Source: Basfia succiniciproducens
GTDB taxonomy: Bacteria; Pseudomonadota; Gammaproteobacteria; Enterobacterales; Pasteurellaceae
DNA length: 64,000 nucleotides
Reading direction: 5' to 3'
Assembly: GCF_011455875.1 (NCBI RefSeq)
Contig: NZ_CP015031.1
Coordinates: 124,001 to 188,000, forward strand
In this document: positions 47,162-56,917 of the stretch, piece by piece
How the letters are laid out: each line of letters begins with the position of its first letter
How positions within the stretch are numbered: the stretch's first letter is position 1
Translations under genes and position numbers: made by a program
The notes under the pieces: model-generated
What the model was told of the DNA's origin: nothing
What the model saw: only the letters and a program-made list of their open reading frames with translations
The model's database searches: none

Positions 47162-48214
47162 ATGTTATTTAAAAAAATTCGTGGTTTATTTTCCAACGAC
47201 TTATCTATCGATTTAGGTACGGCAAACACCTTAATTTATGTGAAAGGTCAGGGTATTGTACTTGATGAACCTTCAGTGGTGGCAATTCGTAAGGATCGCG
47301 TAGGCTCATTAAAAAGTATCATTGCGGTGGGTAAAGATGCCAAAATGATGCTTGGTCGTACTTCGAACAACATTGATGCAATTCGCCCGATGAAAGACGG
47401 CGTAATTGCCGATTTTTTCGTAACCGAAAAAATGTTGCAGCATTTTATCAAACAAGTGCATAGCGGCAATTTCTTGCGTCCTAGCCCTCGCGTCTTAATT
47501 TGTGTGCCTGCAGGCGCAACTCAGGTTGAACGCCGCGCGATTAAAGAATCGGCAATCGGTGCGGGTGCTCGCGAAGTATATTTAATTGAAGAGCCGATGG
47601 CTGCGGCAATCGGTGCGAAATTACCTGTTTCAACCCCAACGGGTTCGATGGTTATTGACATCGGCGGCGGTACCACTGAAATTGCGGTAATTGCTTTAAA
47701 CGGTGTGGCTTATTCTTCATCAGTCCGTATCGGTGGTGACCGTTTTGATGAAGCGATTATAGCTTATGTTCGCCGTACTTTCGGTTCTATTATCGGCGAA
47801 GCGACAGCAGAACATATCAAACAAGAAATCGGTACCGCTTATATTCAGGATGAAAGCGAAGTGAAAGAACTTGAAGTTTATGGCAGTAATCTGGCCGAAG
47901 GGGCGCCTCGTGCGTTTCGTTTAACTTCTCATGATGTGTTGGAAGCTATTCAGCAACCGCTTGACGGCATTGTTACGGCAATGCGAACTGCGCTTGAAGA
48001 ATGTAAACCTGAACATGCGGCGGATATTTATGAACGCGGTATGGTTCTTACCGGCGGCGGCGCATTATTACGCAATATTGATGTATTGCTTTCTAAAGAA
48101 TCGGGCGTACCGGTAGTGGTTGCCGAAGACCCGCTAACTTGTGTTGCTCGCGGTGGCGGCGAAGCCTTGGAAATGATCGATAAACATGGTGGCGATATCT
48201 TTAGTGAAGATTAA
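47162..48214 (+). CDS. mreB: Rod-shape determining actin-like protein
   Basis: A 350-residue bacterial actin that forms filaments at the inner membrane and guides lateral wall synthesis. The N-terminal amphipathic start ([19 protein letters not shown]) binds membrane. The phosphate-1 motif [11 protein letters not shown], phosphate-2 [16 protein letters not shown] (about 163-178) and adenosine motif [13 protein letters not shown] (about 298-310) are all present. Length and order agree with E. coli. mreC follows 92 bases later with a hairpin between. Confidence 0.98.
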   Translation: MLFKKIRGLFSNDLSIDLGTANTLIYVKGQGIVLDEPSVVAIRKDRVGSLKSIIAVGKDAKMMLGRTSNNIDAIRPMKDGVIADFFVTEKMLQHFIKQVHSGNFLRPSPRVLICVPAGATQVERRAIKESAIGAGAREVYLIEEPMAAAIGAKLPVSTPTGSMVIDIGGGTTEIAVIALNGVAYSSSVRIGGDRFDEAIIAYVRRTFGSIIGEATAEHIKQEIGTAYIQDESEVKELEVYGSNLAEGAPRAFRLTSHDVLEAIQQPLDGIVTAMRTALEECKPEHAADIYERGMVLTGGGALLRNIDVLLSKESGVPVVVAEDPLTCVARGGGEALEMIDKHGGDIFSED

Positions 48215-48247
48215 TCTTAATTAATAACCTCATGATAATTAAGTAAA

Positions 48248-48276
48248 AAAAGTGCGGTAATTTTCACCGCACTTTT
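48248..48276 (+). terminator. Uptake-signal pair hairpin between mreB and mreC
   Basis: AAAAGTGCGGT (48248-48258) and ACCGCACTTTT (48266-48276) form a perfect 11-base stem. The T-run after it is short (TTTTGATTT), so it likely gives partial termination and more MreB than MreC/MreD. Confidence 0.7.
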
Positions 48277-48306
48277 GATTTAGTAATTGGTATAAATAGT
48301 AACGAT

Positions 48307-49368
48307 ATGAAAACAATTTTCACCAAAGCGCCTTCGCTTGGGTTACGTCTTGTTCTTGCCGTGATGTTGTCTGTCGGCATGATCCTGTTTGACGGGCAGA
48401 CTAATATAATGATCCAAACCCGTAATTTTATTGATACGGCAGTAGGCGGCTTATACTATTTGGCAAATACACCGCGAACAGTGCTGGATAATGTATCGGA
48501 TAATCTGGTTGATACCAATAAATTGCAAATCGAAAATAAAGTTCTTAAACAACAACTCCGTGAGAAAAACGCCGATCTTCTTTTGTTGGATCAATTAAAA
48601 GTTGAAAACCAGCGTTTACGCCTCCTATTAAATTCTCCTTTACGTACTGATGAATATAAAAAAATAGCCGAAATTCTAACCGCAGAAACGGACGTTTACC
48701 GCCAACAAGTAGTTATTAACCAAGGTCGGAATGACGGCGCTTATGTGGGACAACCCGTTATTGATGAAAAAGGTGTAATCGGGCAGATTATTTCTGTGGG
48801 AGAAGCCGCCAGTCGAGTATTACTGCTGAGCGATGTTACTCATTCCATTCCCGTGCAGGTGCTGCGTAATGATGTGCGTGTGATTGCGAGCGGTACGGGC
48901 AGAACCGATGAATTAACGCTGGATAATGTGCCGCGTTCTGTGGATATTGTGAAAGGGGATTTATTGGTGACCTCCGGTTTAGGCGGACGATTCCCTGAAG
49001 GTTATCCGGTTGCGGTGGTCGAAAATGTATCTCGTGACGGTTCAAATTATTTTGCCACGGTTAGCGCGAAACCTTTGGCTTCTTTAGAGCGGTTACGTTA
49101 CGTTTTATTGGTATGGCCCGCCGGCGACGATATCCACAAGGCGCAAGCGGCTTCGCCGGAAGATGTACGTAATGCGGTGAAACAACGTTTGGCGAATACG
49201 GCTTCCGAACAAAAGAAAATTCCGGTAACGGAAGATGATGCGACAAAAGCGCCGGTACAACTAAATAATAGCGAAGAAAACATTCCTTCGCCGGAAAATC
49301 TTCCGGAGATGAACCGTAATGATACGCAAGTGGATCCCGAGCTAAAAGAGCATAGAGAGGAAGATTAA
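48307..49368 (+). CDS. mreC: Rod-shape determining protein MreC
   Basis: A 353-residue inner-membrane protein with one N-terminal helix (about 10-27), a coiled coil (about 70-105; NKLQIENKVLKQQLREKNADLLLLDQ region) and a periplasmic beta-rich domain (about 110-275) with VVINQGRNDGAYVGQPVID and DLLVTSGLGGRFPEGYPVA. The C-terminal 70 residues are polar and low in complexity. It links MreB to RodA/PBP2. Its stop overlaps the mreD start by one base. Confidence 0.95.
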   Translation: MKTIFTKAPSLGLRLVLAVMLSVGMILFDGQTNIMIQTRNFIDTAVGGLYYLANTPRTVLDNVSDNLVDTNKLQIENKVLKQQLREKNADLLLLDQLKVENQRLRLLLNSPLRTDEYKKIAEILTAETDVYRQQVVINQGRNDGAYVGQPVIDEKGVIGQIISVGEAASRVLLLSDVTHSIPVQVLRNDVRVIASGTGRTDELTLDNVPRSVDIVKGDLLVTSGLGGRFPEGYPVAVVENVSRDGSNYFATVSAKPLASLERLRYVLLVWPAGDDIHKAQAASPEDVRNAVKQRLANTASEQKKIPVTEDDATKAPVQLNNSEENIPSPENLPEMNRNDTQVDPELKEHREED

Positions 49369-49856
49369 TGAAAGGCAATTTCTTTGTACAATTATTCGCA
49401 TTATTAGCGATATTTATTGTGGCGTTAGTACTGGAAATTTCGCCTTGGCCCGCAGGATTTCATAGCTTTAAACCTGCCTGGTTGGTTTTGGCATTAACCT
49501 ACTGGGTTTTGGCTTTACCCACAAGAATTAATATCGGCACGGCATTCATATTCGGTGTTGTTTGGGATGTATTGCTTGGTACCGTATTGGGCGTTCATGC
49601 GCTCGTGTTGTCCTGTTTTGCTTATTTAATTGCCCGTTACCATCAGATTTTGCGTAACTTATCCCTTTGGCAACAAAGTTTGCTGATTGTCGTCTTAGTC
49701 TTTTTTGTTCGTCTGGGTGTTTTCCTGCTTGAACTCTTTATTCACAGCGCCGAGTTTGACTGGAAAGAAATCTTCGGTGCGCTAATCAGCGGATTATTAT
49801 GGCCTTGGGTATTTTTATTATTGCGTAAAATCCGCCGTCAATTAGGTTTGCATTAG
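49368..49856 (+). CDS. mreD: Rod-shape determining protein MreD
   Basis: A 162-residue inner-membrane protein with five or six membrane segments, the normal size. AWLVLALTYWVLALPTRINIG, FGVVWDVLLGTVLGVHAL (about 64-81) and the LWPWVFLLLRKIRRQLGLH end match MreD. It completes the mreBCD set; translation is coupled to mreC by an overlapping A (TAATG). Confidence 0.94.
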   Translation: MKGNFFVQLFALLAIFIVALVLEISPWPAGFHSFKPAWLVLALTYWVLALPTRINIGTAFIFGVVWDVLLGTVLGVHALVLSCFAYLIARYHQILRNLSLWQQSLLIVVLVFFVRLGVFLLELFIHSAEFDWKEIFGALISGLLWPWVFLLLRKIRRQLGLH

Positions 49857-49881
49857 TTGTGTTTATCATAGGAATAGACAT

Positions 49882-49927
49882 AAAAGTGCGGTCAAAAAAT
49901 CTTGAGTTTTTTGGTCCGCACTTTTTT
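49882..49927. terminator. Imperfect uptake-signal pair, mreD / leuD junction
   Basis: AAAAGTGCGGTCAAAAAA faces TTTTTTGGTCCGCACTTTTTT. The right arm has an extra G/C change (GGTCCGCAC), so the pair is not exact and only the left copy is a true uptake core. The stem is still long and ends in T residues, fit for the convergent mreD and leuD genes. Confidence 0.75.
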
Positions 49928-49938
49928 ATGATTTATTT

Positions 49939-50541
49939 TTAACGCAAAAACGCCGGAATTTTACTTTCGTAAGCGGCGATAGCGTCTTCGTGCTGAAGGG
50001 TTAAACCGATATTGTCCAAGCCTTCCAGCAAGCAGTGGCGGCGGAATTCGTCCAAATCAAAATGATAGACTTTTTCACCGACAGTGACGGTTTTCGCTTC
50101 TAAATCCACGTCGATTTTTTTACCCGGATTTGCCCACACCCATTGGAAAATCTCTTCCACTTCCTGCTCGCTTAATTTAATCGGCAACATATGGTTGTTT
50201 AAACTGTTGTTGTAGAAAATATCCGCGAAACTCGGCGCAATCATCACTTTGAAACCGTAGTCCGCCAATGCCCAAGGAGCATGTTCGCGGGACGAACCGC
50301 AGCCTAAATTTTTGCGGGCAAGTAAAATACTGGCACCCTGATATTGCGGGAAATTCAACACGAATTCCGGATTCGGTTGGGTTTCCGCCGCATCTAAATA
50401 ACGCCATTCATGGAATAAATGTTTGCCGAAACCTACGCGGGTGATGGCCTGTAAAAATTGTTTCGGAATGATTGCGTCGGTGTCCACGTTTGCTGCGTCC
50501 AGTGGAACCACTAAGCCTGAGTGTTGTTTTAAGCCTGCCAT
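49939..50541 (-). CDS. leuD: 3-isopropylmalate dehydratase small subunit
   Basis: A 200-residue swivelling subunit that, with LeuC, isomerises 2- to 3-isopropylmalate. [21 protein letters not shown] (N-terminus), [19 protein letters not shown] (about 65-83) and [19 protein letters not shown] are hallmarks. The start at 50541 has AAGGA upstream; six further in-frame codons to 50559 are possible. It is the last gene of leuABCD, separated from leuC by a double-hairpin repeat. Confidence 0.95.
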   Translation of the reverse strand: MAGLKQHSGLVVPLDAANVDTDAIIPKQFLQAITRVGFGKHLFHEWRYLDAAETQPNPEFVLNFPQYQGASILLARKNLGCGSSREHAPWALADYGFKVMIAPSFADIFYNNSLNNHMLPIKLSEQEVEEIFQWVWANPGKKIDVDLEAKTVTVGEKVYHFDLDEFRRHCLLEGLDNIGLTLQHEDAIAAYESKIPAFLR

Positions 50542-50564
50542 TTTATCTATCCTTGTCATATTTT

Positions 50565-50632
50565 GTAGGGGCGGATTTTATATCCGCCCTAAAATTAAGG
50601 TCTCAACGGGCGGGTATAAACCCTGCCCCTAC
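50565..50632. repeat. Double-hairpin palindromic repeat, copy 1 (leuC-leuD gap)
   Basis: A 68-base element bounded by GTAGGGGC and GCCCCTAC. It contains two GC-rich hairpins, GGGCGGAT/ATCCGCCC (50568-50588) and GGGCGGGT/ACCCTGCCC (50608-50628), with a spacer holding AAGGTC. It fills the gap between leuC and leuD, ending three bases before the leuC stop. A second, related copy lies between leuB and leuC. It resembles REP/BIME-type repeats. Confidence 0.8.
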
Positions 50633-50634
50633 GG

Positions 50635-52044
50635 TTAATTTAGAGATACATTGCGAATATCGACGAATTTGCCGAATACCGCCGCTGCCGCCGCCATTGC
50701 CGGACTGACTAAGTGAGTGCGTCCGTTACGCCCCTGACGGCCTTCAAAATTGCGGTTTGAAGTAGACGCGCAACGTTCCCATTCGCCCAAACGGTCGTCG
50801 TTCATGCCTAAGCACATGGAACAGCCCGGATTACGCCATTCGGCGCCCGCTGCCAAAAAGATTTTATCCAATCCTTCTTTTTCCGCTTGTTCTTTCACTA
50901 AACCCGAACCCGGAACTACTAATACGCGTTTCACGTTATCCGCTTTTTTACGGCCTTTCATAACCGCCGCAGCCGCCCGTAAATCTTCAATGCGGGAGTT
51001 GGTACAGGAACCGATAAAGACTTGATCCACCGGCACGTTTTTCAAATCGGTATTAGGTTCTAAACCGATATAAGCCAGGGCTTTTTCCGCCGATGCCTTG
51101 GTCACGGGATCCGTCATTTCCGCCGGATTAGGTACTAATTGGTCAATGCCGATCACTTGACCCGGGTTCGTCCCCCAAGTAACTTGCGGAGCGATATCTT
51201 TGGCTTCCAGAACCACAACCGTATCGAATTGTGCGTCTTCATCGGATTTTAACGTTTTCCAATAAGCGACGGCATCGTCCCAATCTTTGCCTTTCGGAGC
51301 GTGCGGACGGCCTTTTAAGTATTCAAAGGTAGTTTCGTCCGGTGCAACCAAGCCCGCTTTCGCACCGAATTCAATGGCCATGTTACATACGGTCATTCGT
51401 CCTTCCATAGAAAGATCACGAATGGCTTCGCCGCAAAATTCCACTACATGACCGGTACCGCCCGCCATGGTGGTTTTGCCGATAATGGCAAGTACGATAT
51501 CTTTTGCAGTAATACCCGGATTGACTTTGCCGCGTACTTCAACTTTCATGCTTTTGGTTCGGGCCTGTTTCAGGGTTTGGGTCGCTAATACGTGTTCCAC
51601 TTCGGAAGTACCGATGCCGAAGGCAAGAGCGCCGAAGGCGCCGTGGGTTGCAGTGTGCGAGTCACCGCAGACAATGGTCATCCCCGGCAAAGTTAAGCCT
51701 TGCTCAGGCCCCATGACATGCACGATACCTTGTTCTTTGGTATTCATATCGAATAATGAAATCCCGGTGGCTTTACAGTTTTTATCTAATTCCAGCACCT
51801 GAATTTTTGCCTGACCTTCAAGTTTGTTCACATCACGGACTTGGGTTGAAATACTGTGATCCATGGTACCGAAGGTTTTGCTTACCTGGCGCACTTGGCG
51901 ACCGGCTACGCGCAGACCGTCAAATGCCTGCGGTGAGGTGACTTCGTGAATCAAATGCCGGTTAATATAAAGAATCGGCGTTTCGCCTTCCGCTTCATAA
52001 ACAACATGAGCGTCGAATAATTTTTGGTAGAGTGTTTTTGCCAT
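50635..52044 (-). CDS. leuC: 3-isopropylmalate dehydratase large subunit
   Basis: A 469-residue aconitase-family subunit with a [4Fe-4S] cluster. The cluster cysteines are in [14 protein letters not shown] (about 347) and in GCSMCLGMN (about 407 and 410). [30 protein letters not shown] is a family block near residue 130. Substrate is 2-isopropylmalate, second stage of leucine synthesis. It is flanked on both sides by copies of the double-hairpin repeat. Confidence 0.97.
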   Translation of the reverse strand: MAKTLYQKLFDAHVVYEAEGETPILYINRHLIHEVTSPQAFDGLRVAGRQVRQVSKTFGTMDHSISTQVRDVNKLEGQAKIQVLELDKNCKATGISLFDMNTKEQGIVHVMGPEQGLTLPGMTIVCGDSHTATHGAFGALAFGIGTSEVEHVLATQTLKQARTKSMKVEVRGKVNPGITAKDIVLAIIGKTTMAGGTGHVVEFCGEAIRDLSMEGRMTVCNMAIEFGAKAGLVAPDETTFEYLKGRPHAPKGKDWDDAVAYWKTLKSDEDAQFDTVVVLEAKDIAPQVTWGTNPGQVIGIDQLVPNPAEMTDPVTKASAEKALAYIGLEPNTDLKNVPVDQVFIGSCTNSRIEDLRAAAAVMKGRKKADNVKRVLVVPGSGLVKEQAEKEGLDKIFLAAGAEWRNPGCSMCLGMNDDRLGEWERCASTSNRNFEGRQGRNGRTHLVSPAMAAAAAVFGKFVDIRNVSLN

Positions 52045-52060
52045 AATATTATCTCGTAGA

Positions 52061-52069
52061 AAGTGCGGT
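52061..52069 (+). repeat. Uptake signal sequence upstream of leuC
   Basis: AAGTGCGGT, a lone exact uptake core in the leuB-leuC gap, next to the second double-hairpin repeat. Confidence 0.7.
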
Positions 52070-52090
52070 CGTTTTTCCGCTTATTTTCGA

Positions 52091-52164
52091 AGGGACAGGC
52101 TTTATGCCTGCCCGATAAAGACCATAAGGTCGAGCGGGGCCAGGGATATAAACCCTGGCCCTAC
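52091..52164. repeat. Double-hairpin palindromic repeat, copy 2 (leuB-leuC gap)
   Basis: Related to the copy at 50565-50632. Hairpin one is GGGACAGGC/GCCTGCCC (52092-52113); hairpin two is GGGCCAGGG/CCCTGGCCC (52137-52161). The spacer again holds AAGGTC, and the end reads CCCTACGG as in copy 1. It ends four bases before the leuB stop. Stem sequences differ between copies while pairing is kept. Confidence 0.75.
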
Positions 52165-52167
52165 GGA

Positions 52168-53259
<1,092 letters not shown>

Positions 53260-53305
53260 TTATTTCTAAAATAATTAAAATTCCGACCGCACTTCGCAAT
53301 CTTTT

Positions 53306-54868
53306 TTAAACGGTATGAATATGTTTAAGATCTTTTTTCAAATCCGCCACTTTCTGCGAACGGTAAATAGCATTGATGGCGTGAACCAACGCCAGTGCGG
53401 AAGATTCCACGATATCCGTCGCCAAACCCACACCGTGGAATTTACGTCCCTGATATTCTACCACAATATCCACTTGACCAAGCGCTTCGGCGCCTTCGCC
53501 TTTGGCGGTTAAGTTGTAATGAGACATTTTCAAATCCATGCCCACAATTTGCATAATGGCGTTATATACCGCATCCACCGGGCCGTTACCGCCGTTGGAG
53601 GTTTTATTAATGCGTTTGCCGTCCAGTTCCACCTGAACAAATGCGGAGGCCGGCAAGGTACTGATGGTTTGCGAAGTAATAACATCCAATTTCAAACGAT
53701 CTTCATCACCCTGTTGCATATCAATAAAAGCAAGCGCTTCCAAATCGTAATCGAATACCTGGCCTTTTTTATCGGCAAGTTTCAAGAAGGCTTCGTACAA
53801 TTTATCCAAATCGTAATCCTGCTCGGTGTAGCCCATGTCCGCCATATGGCCTTTCACCGCCGCACGGCCTGAACGGGCGGTTAAGTTTAATTTCTCTTTC
53901 TTCAAGCCGATGGTTTCCGGCGACATAATTTCGTAGGTGTTTTTGTTTTTCAACATACCGTCCTGGTGGATACCTGACGAATGTGAGAAAGCGTTTTCCC
54001 CGACAATGGCTTTGTTCGGCTGAATCGGCATATTGCAAATCTGGCTCACCATTTGGCTGACACGGTGGATTTCCTGAGTATTAATCCGGGTATCCACGCC
54101 AAATAAATCCTGACGGGTTTTAATGCTCATCACCACTTCCTCAAGAGCGGTATTGCCCGCCCGCTCACCAATGCCGTTAATGGTACATTCAATTTGACGC
54201 GCGCCGTTTAATACTGCGGTCAATGAGTTGGCGGTTGCCATCCCCAAGTCGTTATGGCAATGAACGGAAACAACGGATTTGTCGATATTCGGCACTCGAT
54301 TCATAACCTGATGAATAATATTGCCGTATTCCGTCGGCAGACAGAAACCCACGGTATCCGGAATATTCACCGTCGTTGCACCGGCATTAATTGCCGCTTC
54401 CACCACCCGGCAGATATTATCAATACCGGTACGACCCGCATCCTCACAAGAAAACTCCACATCATCGGTATATCGGCGGGCGCGTTTTACCGCGGCGACG
54501 GCCATTTCCACCACATCATCAAAAGAGCGTTTTAATTTGGCTTCCACATGCAAAGCAGAAGTCGCGATAAAGGTGTGAATACGAAAACGTTCCGCCACTT
54601 TCAAGGCCTCCCCCGCCGCATCAATATCTTTATTTACCGCTCGCGAAAGCCCGCAAACCACGCTGTTTTTTACATGGCTGGCAATGGTTTGCACCGATTC
54701 GAAATCGCCGGCGGAAGAAACGGGAAAGCCCACTTCCATCACATCTACGCCTAAACGCTCTAAAGCCAGCGCAATCTGTAATTTTTCTTTTACGGTTAAA
54801 CTTGCTTTTAATGCCTGTTCGCCATCACGCAAGGTGGTGTCGAAAATAATAACGCGATTGTTTGCCAT
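53306..54868 (-). CDS. leuA: 2-isopropylmalate synthase
   Basis: A 520-residue enzyme that condenses acetyl-CoA with 2-oxoisovalerate, the first step of leucine synthesis. The TIM-barrel part has [16 protein letters not shown] (about 9-24), the metal ligands in [16 protein letters not shown] (about 205) and [16 protein letters not shown]; the C-terminal regulatory LeuA domain (about 390-510) binds leucine. The start at 54868 has AAGGA eight bases upstream; a ten-codon extension to 54898 is less likely. It is preceded by a leader peptide and attenuator. Confidence 0.97.
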   Translation of the reverse strand: MANNRVIIFDTTLRDGEQALKASLTVKEKLQIALALERLGVDVMEVGFPVSSAGDFESVQTIASHVKNSVVCGLSRAVNKDIDAAGEALKVAERFRIHTFIATSALHVEAKLKRSFDDVVEMAVAAVKRARRYTDDVEFSCEDAGRTGIDNICRVVEAAINAGATTVNIPDTVGFCLPTEYGNIIHQVMNRVPNIDKSVVSVHCHNDLGMATANSLTAVLNGARQIECTINGIGERAGNTALEEVVMSIKTRQDLFGVDTRINTQEIHRVSQMVSQICNMPIQPNKAIVGENAFSHSSGIHQDGMLKNKNTYEIMSPETIGLKKEKLNLTARSGRAAVKGHMADMGYTEQDYDLDKLYEAFLKLADKKGQVFDYDLEALAFIDMQQGDEDRLKLDVITSQTISTLPASAFVQVELDGKRINKTSNGGNGPVDAVYNAIMQIVGMDLKMSHYNLTAKGEGAEALGQVDIVVEYQGRKFHGVGLATDIVESSALALVHAINAIYRSQKVADLKKDLKHIHTV

Positions 54869-54931
54869 TGTTCTTATCCTTTTGTTATGCACATTCAAAG
54901 TGCGGTGGATTTTTTGAGAATTTTAAATATG

Positions 54932-54962
54932 AAAAAACCCGCCATTTTGAAGTGCGGGTTTT
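54932..54962 (-). terminator. leu operon attenuator terminator
   Basis: On the minus strand AAAACCCGC pairs with GCGGGTTTT around an 11-base loop, followed by TTTTTT. It lies between the leucine-rich leader peptide and leuA, 64 bases before the leuA start, and is the likely attenuation terminator. Confidence 0.85.
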
Positions 54963-55006
54963 AATTTATGGAATCTTTACATTTGCCGTTTTTTATCCAC
55001 AACCGA

Positions 55007-55069
55007 TTAGCCGCACACAGAATGTGAGAGGAGTAATAAGTTGAGAGATAAAGATGATATTGAAAACAT
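55007..55069 (-). CDS. leuL: leu operon leader peptide
   Basis: A 20-codon frame on the minus strand starting ATG at 55069 with AAAGGA about ten bases upstream. It reads M-F-S-I-S-S-L-S-L-N-L-L-L-L-S-H-S-V-C-G and stops at TAA. Six of 20 codons are leucine, four in a row (TTA TTA CTC CTC). The position, 45 bases before a terminator hairpin and 140 bases before leuA, is as expected for a ribosome-mediated attenuator: stalling at leucine codons would prevent the terminator from forming. It is too short for normal gene calling. Confidence 0.88.
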   Translation of the reverse strand: MFSISSLSLNLLLLSHSVCG

Positions 55070-55129
55070 AAAGATAAAATCCTTTAATTCGACCTATTTT
55101 AGCTTTATCGAAAATGATGTAGCGTTAAT

Positions 55130-55145
55130 GCGAAAACGTTTTCAT
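55130..55145. promoter_or_regulatory. PurR/LacI-type palindrome at the leu promoter
   Basis: GCGAAAACGTTTTCAT has the perfect palindromic core GAAAACGTTTTC and fits the PurR box ANGCAAACGTTTNCNT at 12 of 14 fixed-or-free conserved positions. It covers the predicted transcription start of the leu leader. Confidence 0.45.
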
Positions 55146-55171
55146 CTTACAGTATAAAAATTTTCTGTCAA
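55144..55171 (-). promoter_or_regulatory. Predicted leu operon promoter
   Basis: On the minus strand TTGACA (55171-55166), a 16-base spacer and TAAGAT (55149-55144). Transcription from about 55137 gives a leader of nearly 70 bases before leuL. Confidence 0.6.
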
Positions 55172-55431
55172 ACAATTTATTGGTGATTTATTTCTTTTAA
55201 ATAGGAGTATTTAGAATTTATACAGATGTATATTCTGTAAAATCAAATATATTTGAAGTTTAATTCTAATTATTTTATTCAGTCTGTTTTTTTATGCCAG
55301 CTTTTTTGTGAAAGCTTACTGATAATTTTTTTAGTCTGATTTTTGGTTTTTTAATCTTTATTTAAAGTGAGCGGTTTTTGATTTGCTCTTAATAAAAAAA
55401 TTTATTTGAAAATGGGGGTAATCTTTAACCC

Positions 55432-55445
55432 TTGAGCTAAATCAA
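55432..55445. promoter_or_regulatory. FNR-like site upstream of ccmA
   Basis: TTGAGCTAAATCAA matches the FNR box TTGAT-N4-ATCAA at nine of ten conserved positions. Its distance to a TATAAT at 55453-55458 is not the classic -41.5 spacing; a TATGAT at 55516-55521 would place it near -89. Confidence 0.5.
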
Positions 55446-55459
55446 TAAAGGATATAATC

Positions 55460-55475
55460 CACCTCTAAAGAGGTA
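55460..55475. promoter_or_regulatory. NarP-type 7-2-7 site upstream of ccmA
   Basis: CACCTCT-AA-AGAGGTA is an inverted pair of NarL/NarP heptamers two bases apart, the layout NarP requires. Only the first base of the left heptamer differs from TACCYMT. It is about 88 bases before ccmA. Confidence 0.6.
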
Positions 55476-55562
55476 TGAAGTTATTTGCGCCAATAACTAC
55501 GTCATCACCAAAGGTTATGATAGAATCAATGACAATTTTGCCACTTAACTTAGATAACTAGT

Positions 55563-56210
55563 ATGCAATCAGTAAATCAATTAAAAATTGACCGTCTTGC
55601 TTGTCAGCGAGGCGATAAAATTCTGTTTACGGATCTGTCGTTTAATTTGCAGTCCGGCGACTTTGTTCAGATTGAAGGGCATAACGGTATCGGCAAAACC
55701 AGTTTATTGCGGATTTTAGCGGGGCTTGCTCAGCCGTTGTCCGGAAAAGTGCGGTGGAATTCTGAAGATATTTCTAAATGCCGCGAAGAATATTATTATG
55801 ATTTGCTTTATTTAGGACATCATGCGGGGATTAAACCGGAATTAACCGCATGGGAAAATCTGAAATTTTATCAGCAGGCGGGTCATTGCCGACAAGGTGA
55901 TGAAATTTTGTGGAATGTACTTGAAAAGGTGGGGTTGTTAGGCAGAGAAGATATTGTCGCAAGCCAGCTTTCGGCGGGGCAACAAAAGCGTATTGCACTG
56001 GCGAGATTGTGGATTTCGCAAGCGCCTTTATGGATTTTAGACGAGCCTTTTAATGCCATTGATAAAAATGGCGTAAAGGTGTTGACCGAGCTTTTTGAAC
56101 AACAGGCGGAAAAGGGCGGTATCGTTATTTTAACCAGCCATCAGGAAGTACCGAGTTCAGCGTTAACCGTACTTAATTTAGCGCAATATAAATTTACGGA
56201 TAATGAATAA
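55563..56210 (+). CDS. ccmA: Heme exporter ATP-binding protein CcmA
   Basis: A 215-residue ATPase of the CcmABCD complex, which releases holo-CcmE for cytochrome c maturation. Walker A is [12 protein letters not shown] (about 39-50), signature [15 protein letters not shown], Walker [13 protein letters not shown], switch His TSHQE. The ribosome binding site is weak. An uptake signal lies inside (55747-55755). It is the first gene of the ccm operon. Confidence 0.95.
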   Translation: MQSVNQLKIDRLACQRGDKILFTDLSFNLQSGDFVQIEGHNGIGKTSLLRILAGLAQPLSGKVRWNSEDISKCREEYYYDLLYLGHHAGIKPELTAWENLKFYQQAGHCRQGDEILWNVLEKVGLLGREDIVASQLSAGQQKRIALARLWISQAPLWILDEPFNAIDKNGVKVLTELFEQQAEKGGIVILTSHQEVPSSALTVLNLAQYKFTDNE

Positions 56211-56237
56211 GTTTCAGTTGAGGCAGTTGGTGAGTTA

Positions 56238-56903
56238 ATGATTTTTTTTGAAATTATCAAACGGGAATTACGTATTGCAATGCGAAAACAGGCGGAGATT
56301 TTAAATCCTCTCTGGTTCTTTTTGATTGTAATTACTTTATTTCCATTGGTTATAGGGCCGGATCCGGTTTTGTTATCCAAAATCGCACCGGGTATTGCCT
56401 GGGTTGCCGCTTTGTTATCCGCTTTATTATCCTTTGAACGGTTATTTCGTGATGATTTTATCGACGGCTCGTTAGAACAATTAATGCTGACCGCACAACC
56501 GCTTGCGTTAACCGCGCTGGCAAAAGTGATTGCCCATTGGATATTAACAGGATTACCGTTAATTTTATTATCACCCGTCGCCGCTTTGTTACTGTCGTTA
56601 GATGTGCGTATTTGGTGGGCGTTAGTTTTGACTTTATTAATAGGCACACCGATTTTAAGTTGTATAGGAGCAATTGGTGTTGCGCTGACCGTGGGATTAC
56701 GTAAAGGCGGCGTATTACTTAGTTTGTTAGTAGTGCCGTTATTTATTCCGGTCCTGATTTTTTCCGCCTCGGTTCTTGATGCGGCAACCTTAAATTTATC
56801 TTACGCAGGGCCTTTGGCAATTTTAGGTGCGATTCTTGCCGCTTCGGCAACCTTGGCGCCTTTTGCTATTGCCGCTGCATTGCGAATCAGTTTAGATCAA
56901 TAA
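56238..56903 (+). CDS. ccmB: Heme exporter membrane protein CcmB
   Basis: A 221-residue protein with six predicted membrane helices. FEIIKRELRIAMRKQAEILNPLWFFLIVI at the start and SALLSFERLFRDDFIDGSLEQL (about 60-82) are characteristic. It forms the membrane part of the ABC complex with CcmA and CcmC. It lies 27 bases after ccmA and 14 before ccmC. Confidence 0.95.
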   Translation: MIFFEIIKRELRIAMRKQAEILNPLWFFLIVITLFPLVIGPDPVLLSKIAPGIAWVAALLSALLSFERLFRDDFIDGSLEQLMLTAQPLALTALAKVIAHWILTGLPLILLSPVAALLLSLDVRIWWALVLTLLIGTPILSCIGAIGVALTVGLRKGGVLLSLLVVPLFIPVLIFSASVLDAATLNLSYAGPLAILGAILAASATLAPFAIAAALRISLDQ

Positions 56904-56917
56904 AAAAGGAACAAAAC

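Larger units (their letters stand above)
55070..55562. other. Divergent leu / ccm control region (493 bp)
   Basis: No protein-coding frame is credible here apart from leuL at its left edge. It holds the leu promoter and a LacI-type palindrome (55130-55171), a long A/T-rich middle (55172-55420) where I see nothing clear, and FNR-like, -10 and NarP-like elements for the ccm operon (55432-55475). Confidence 0.7.

Noticed and set aside
53519-53872. 117-codon plus-strand frame in leuA
   Set aside because: Shadow of leuA, rich in His/Phe as expected from its reverse frame.
56141-56647. 168-codon minus-strand frame over ccmA/ccmB
   Set aside because: Ser/Asn/Lys-rich translation typical of an antisense shadow of a hydrophobic membrane protein gene.
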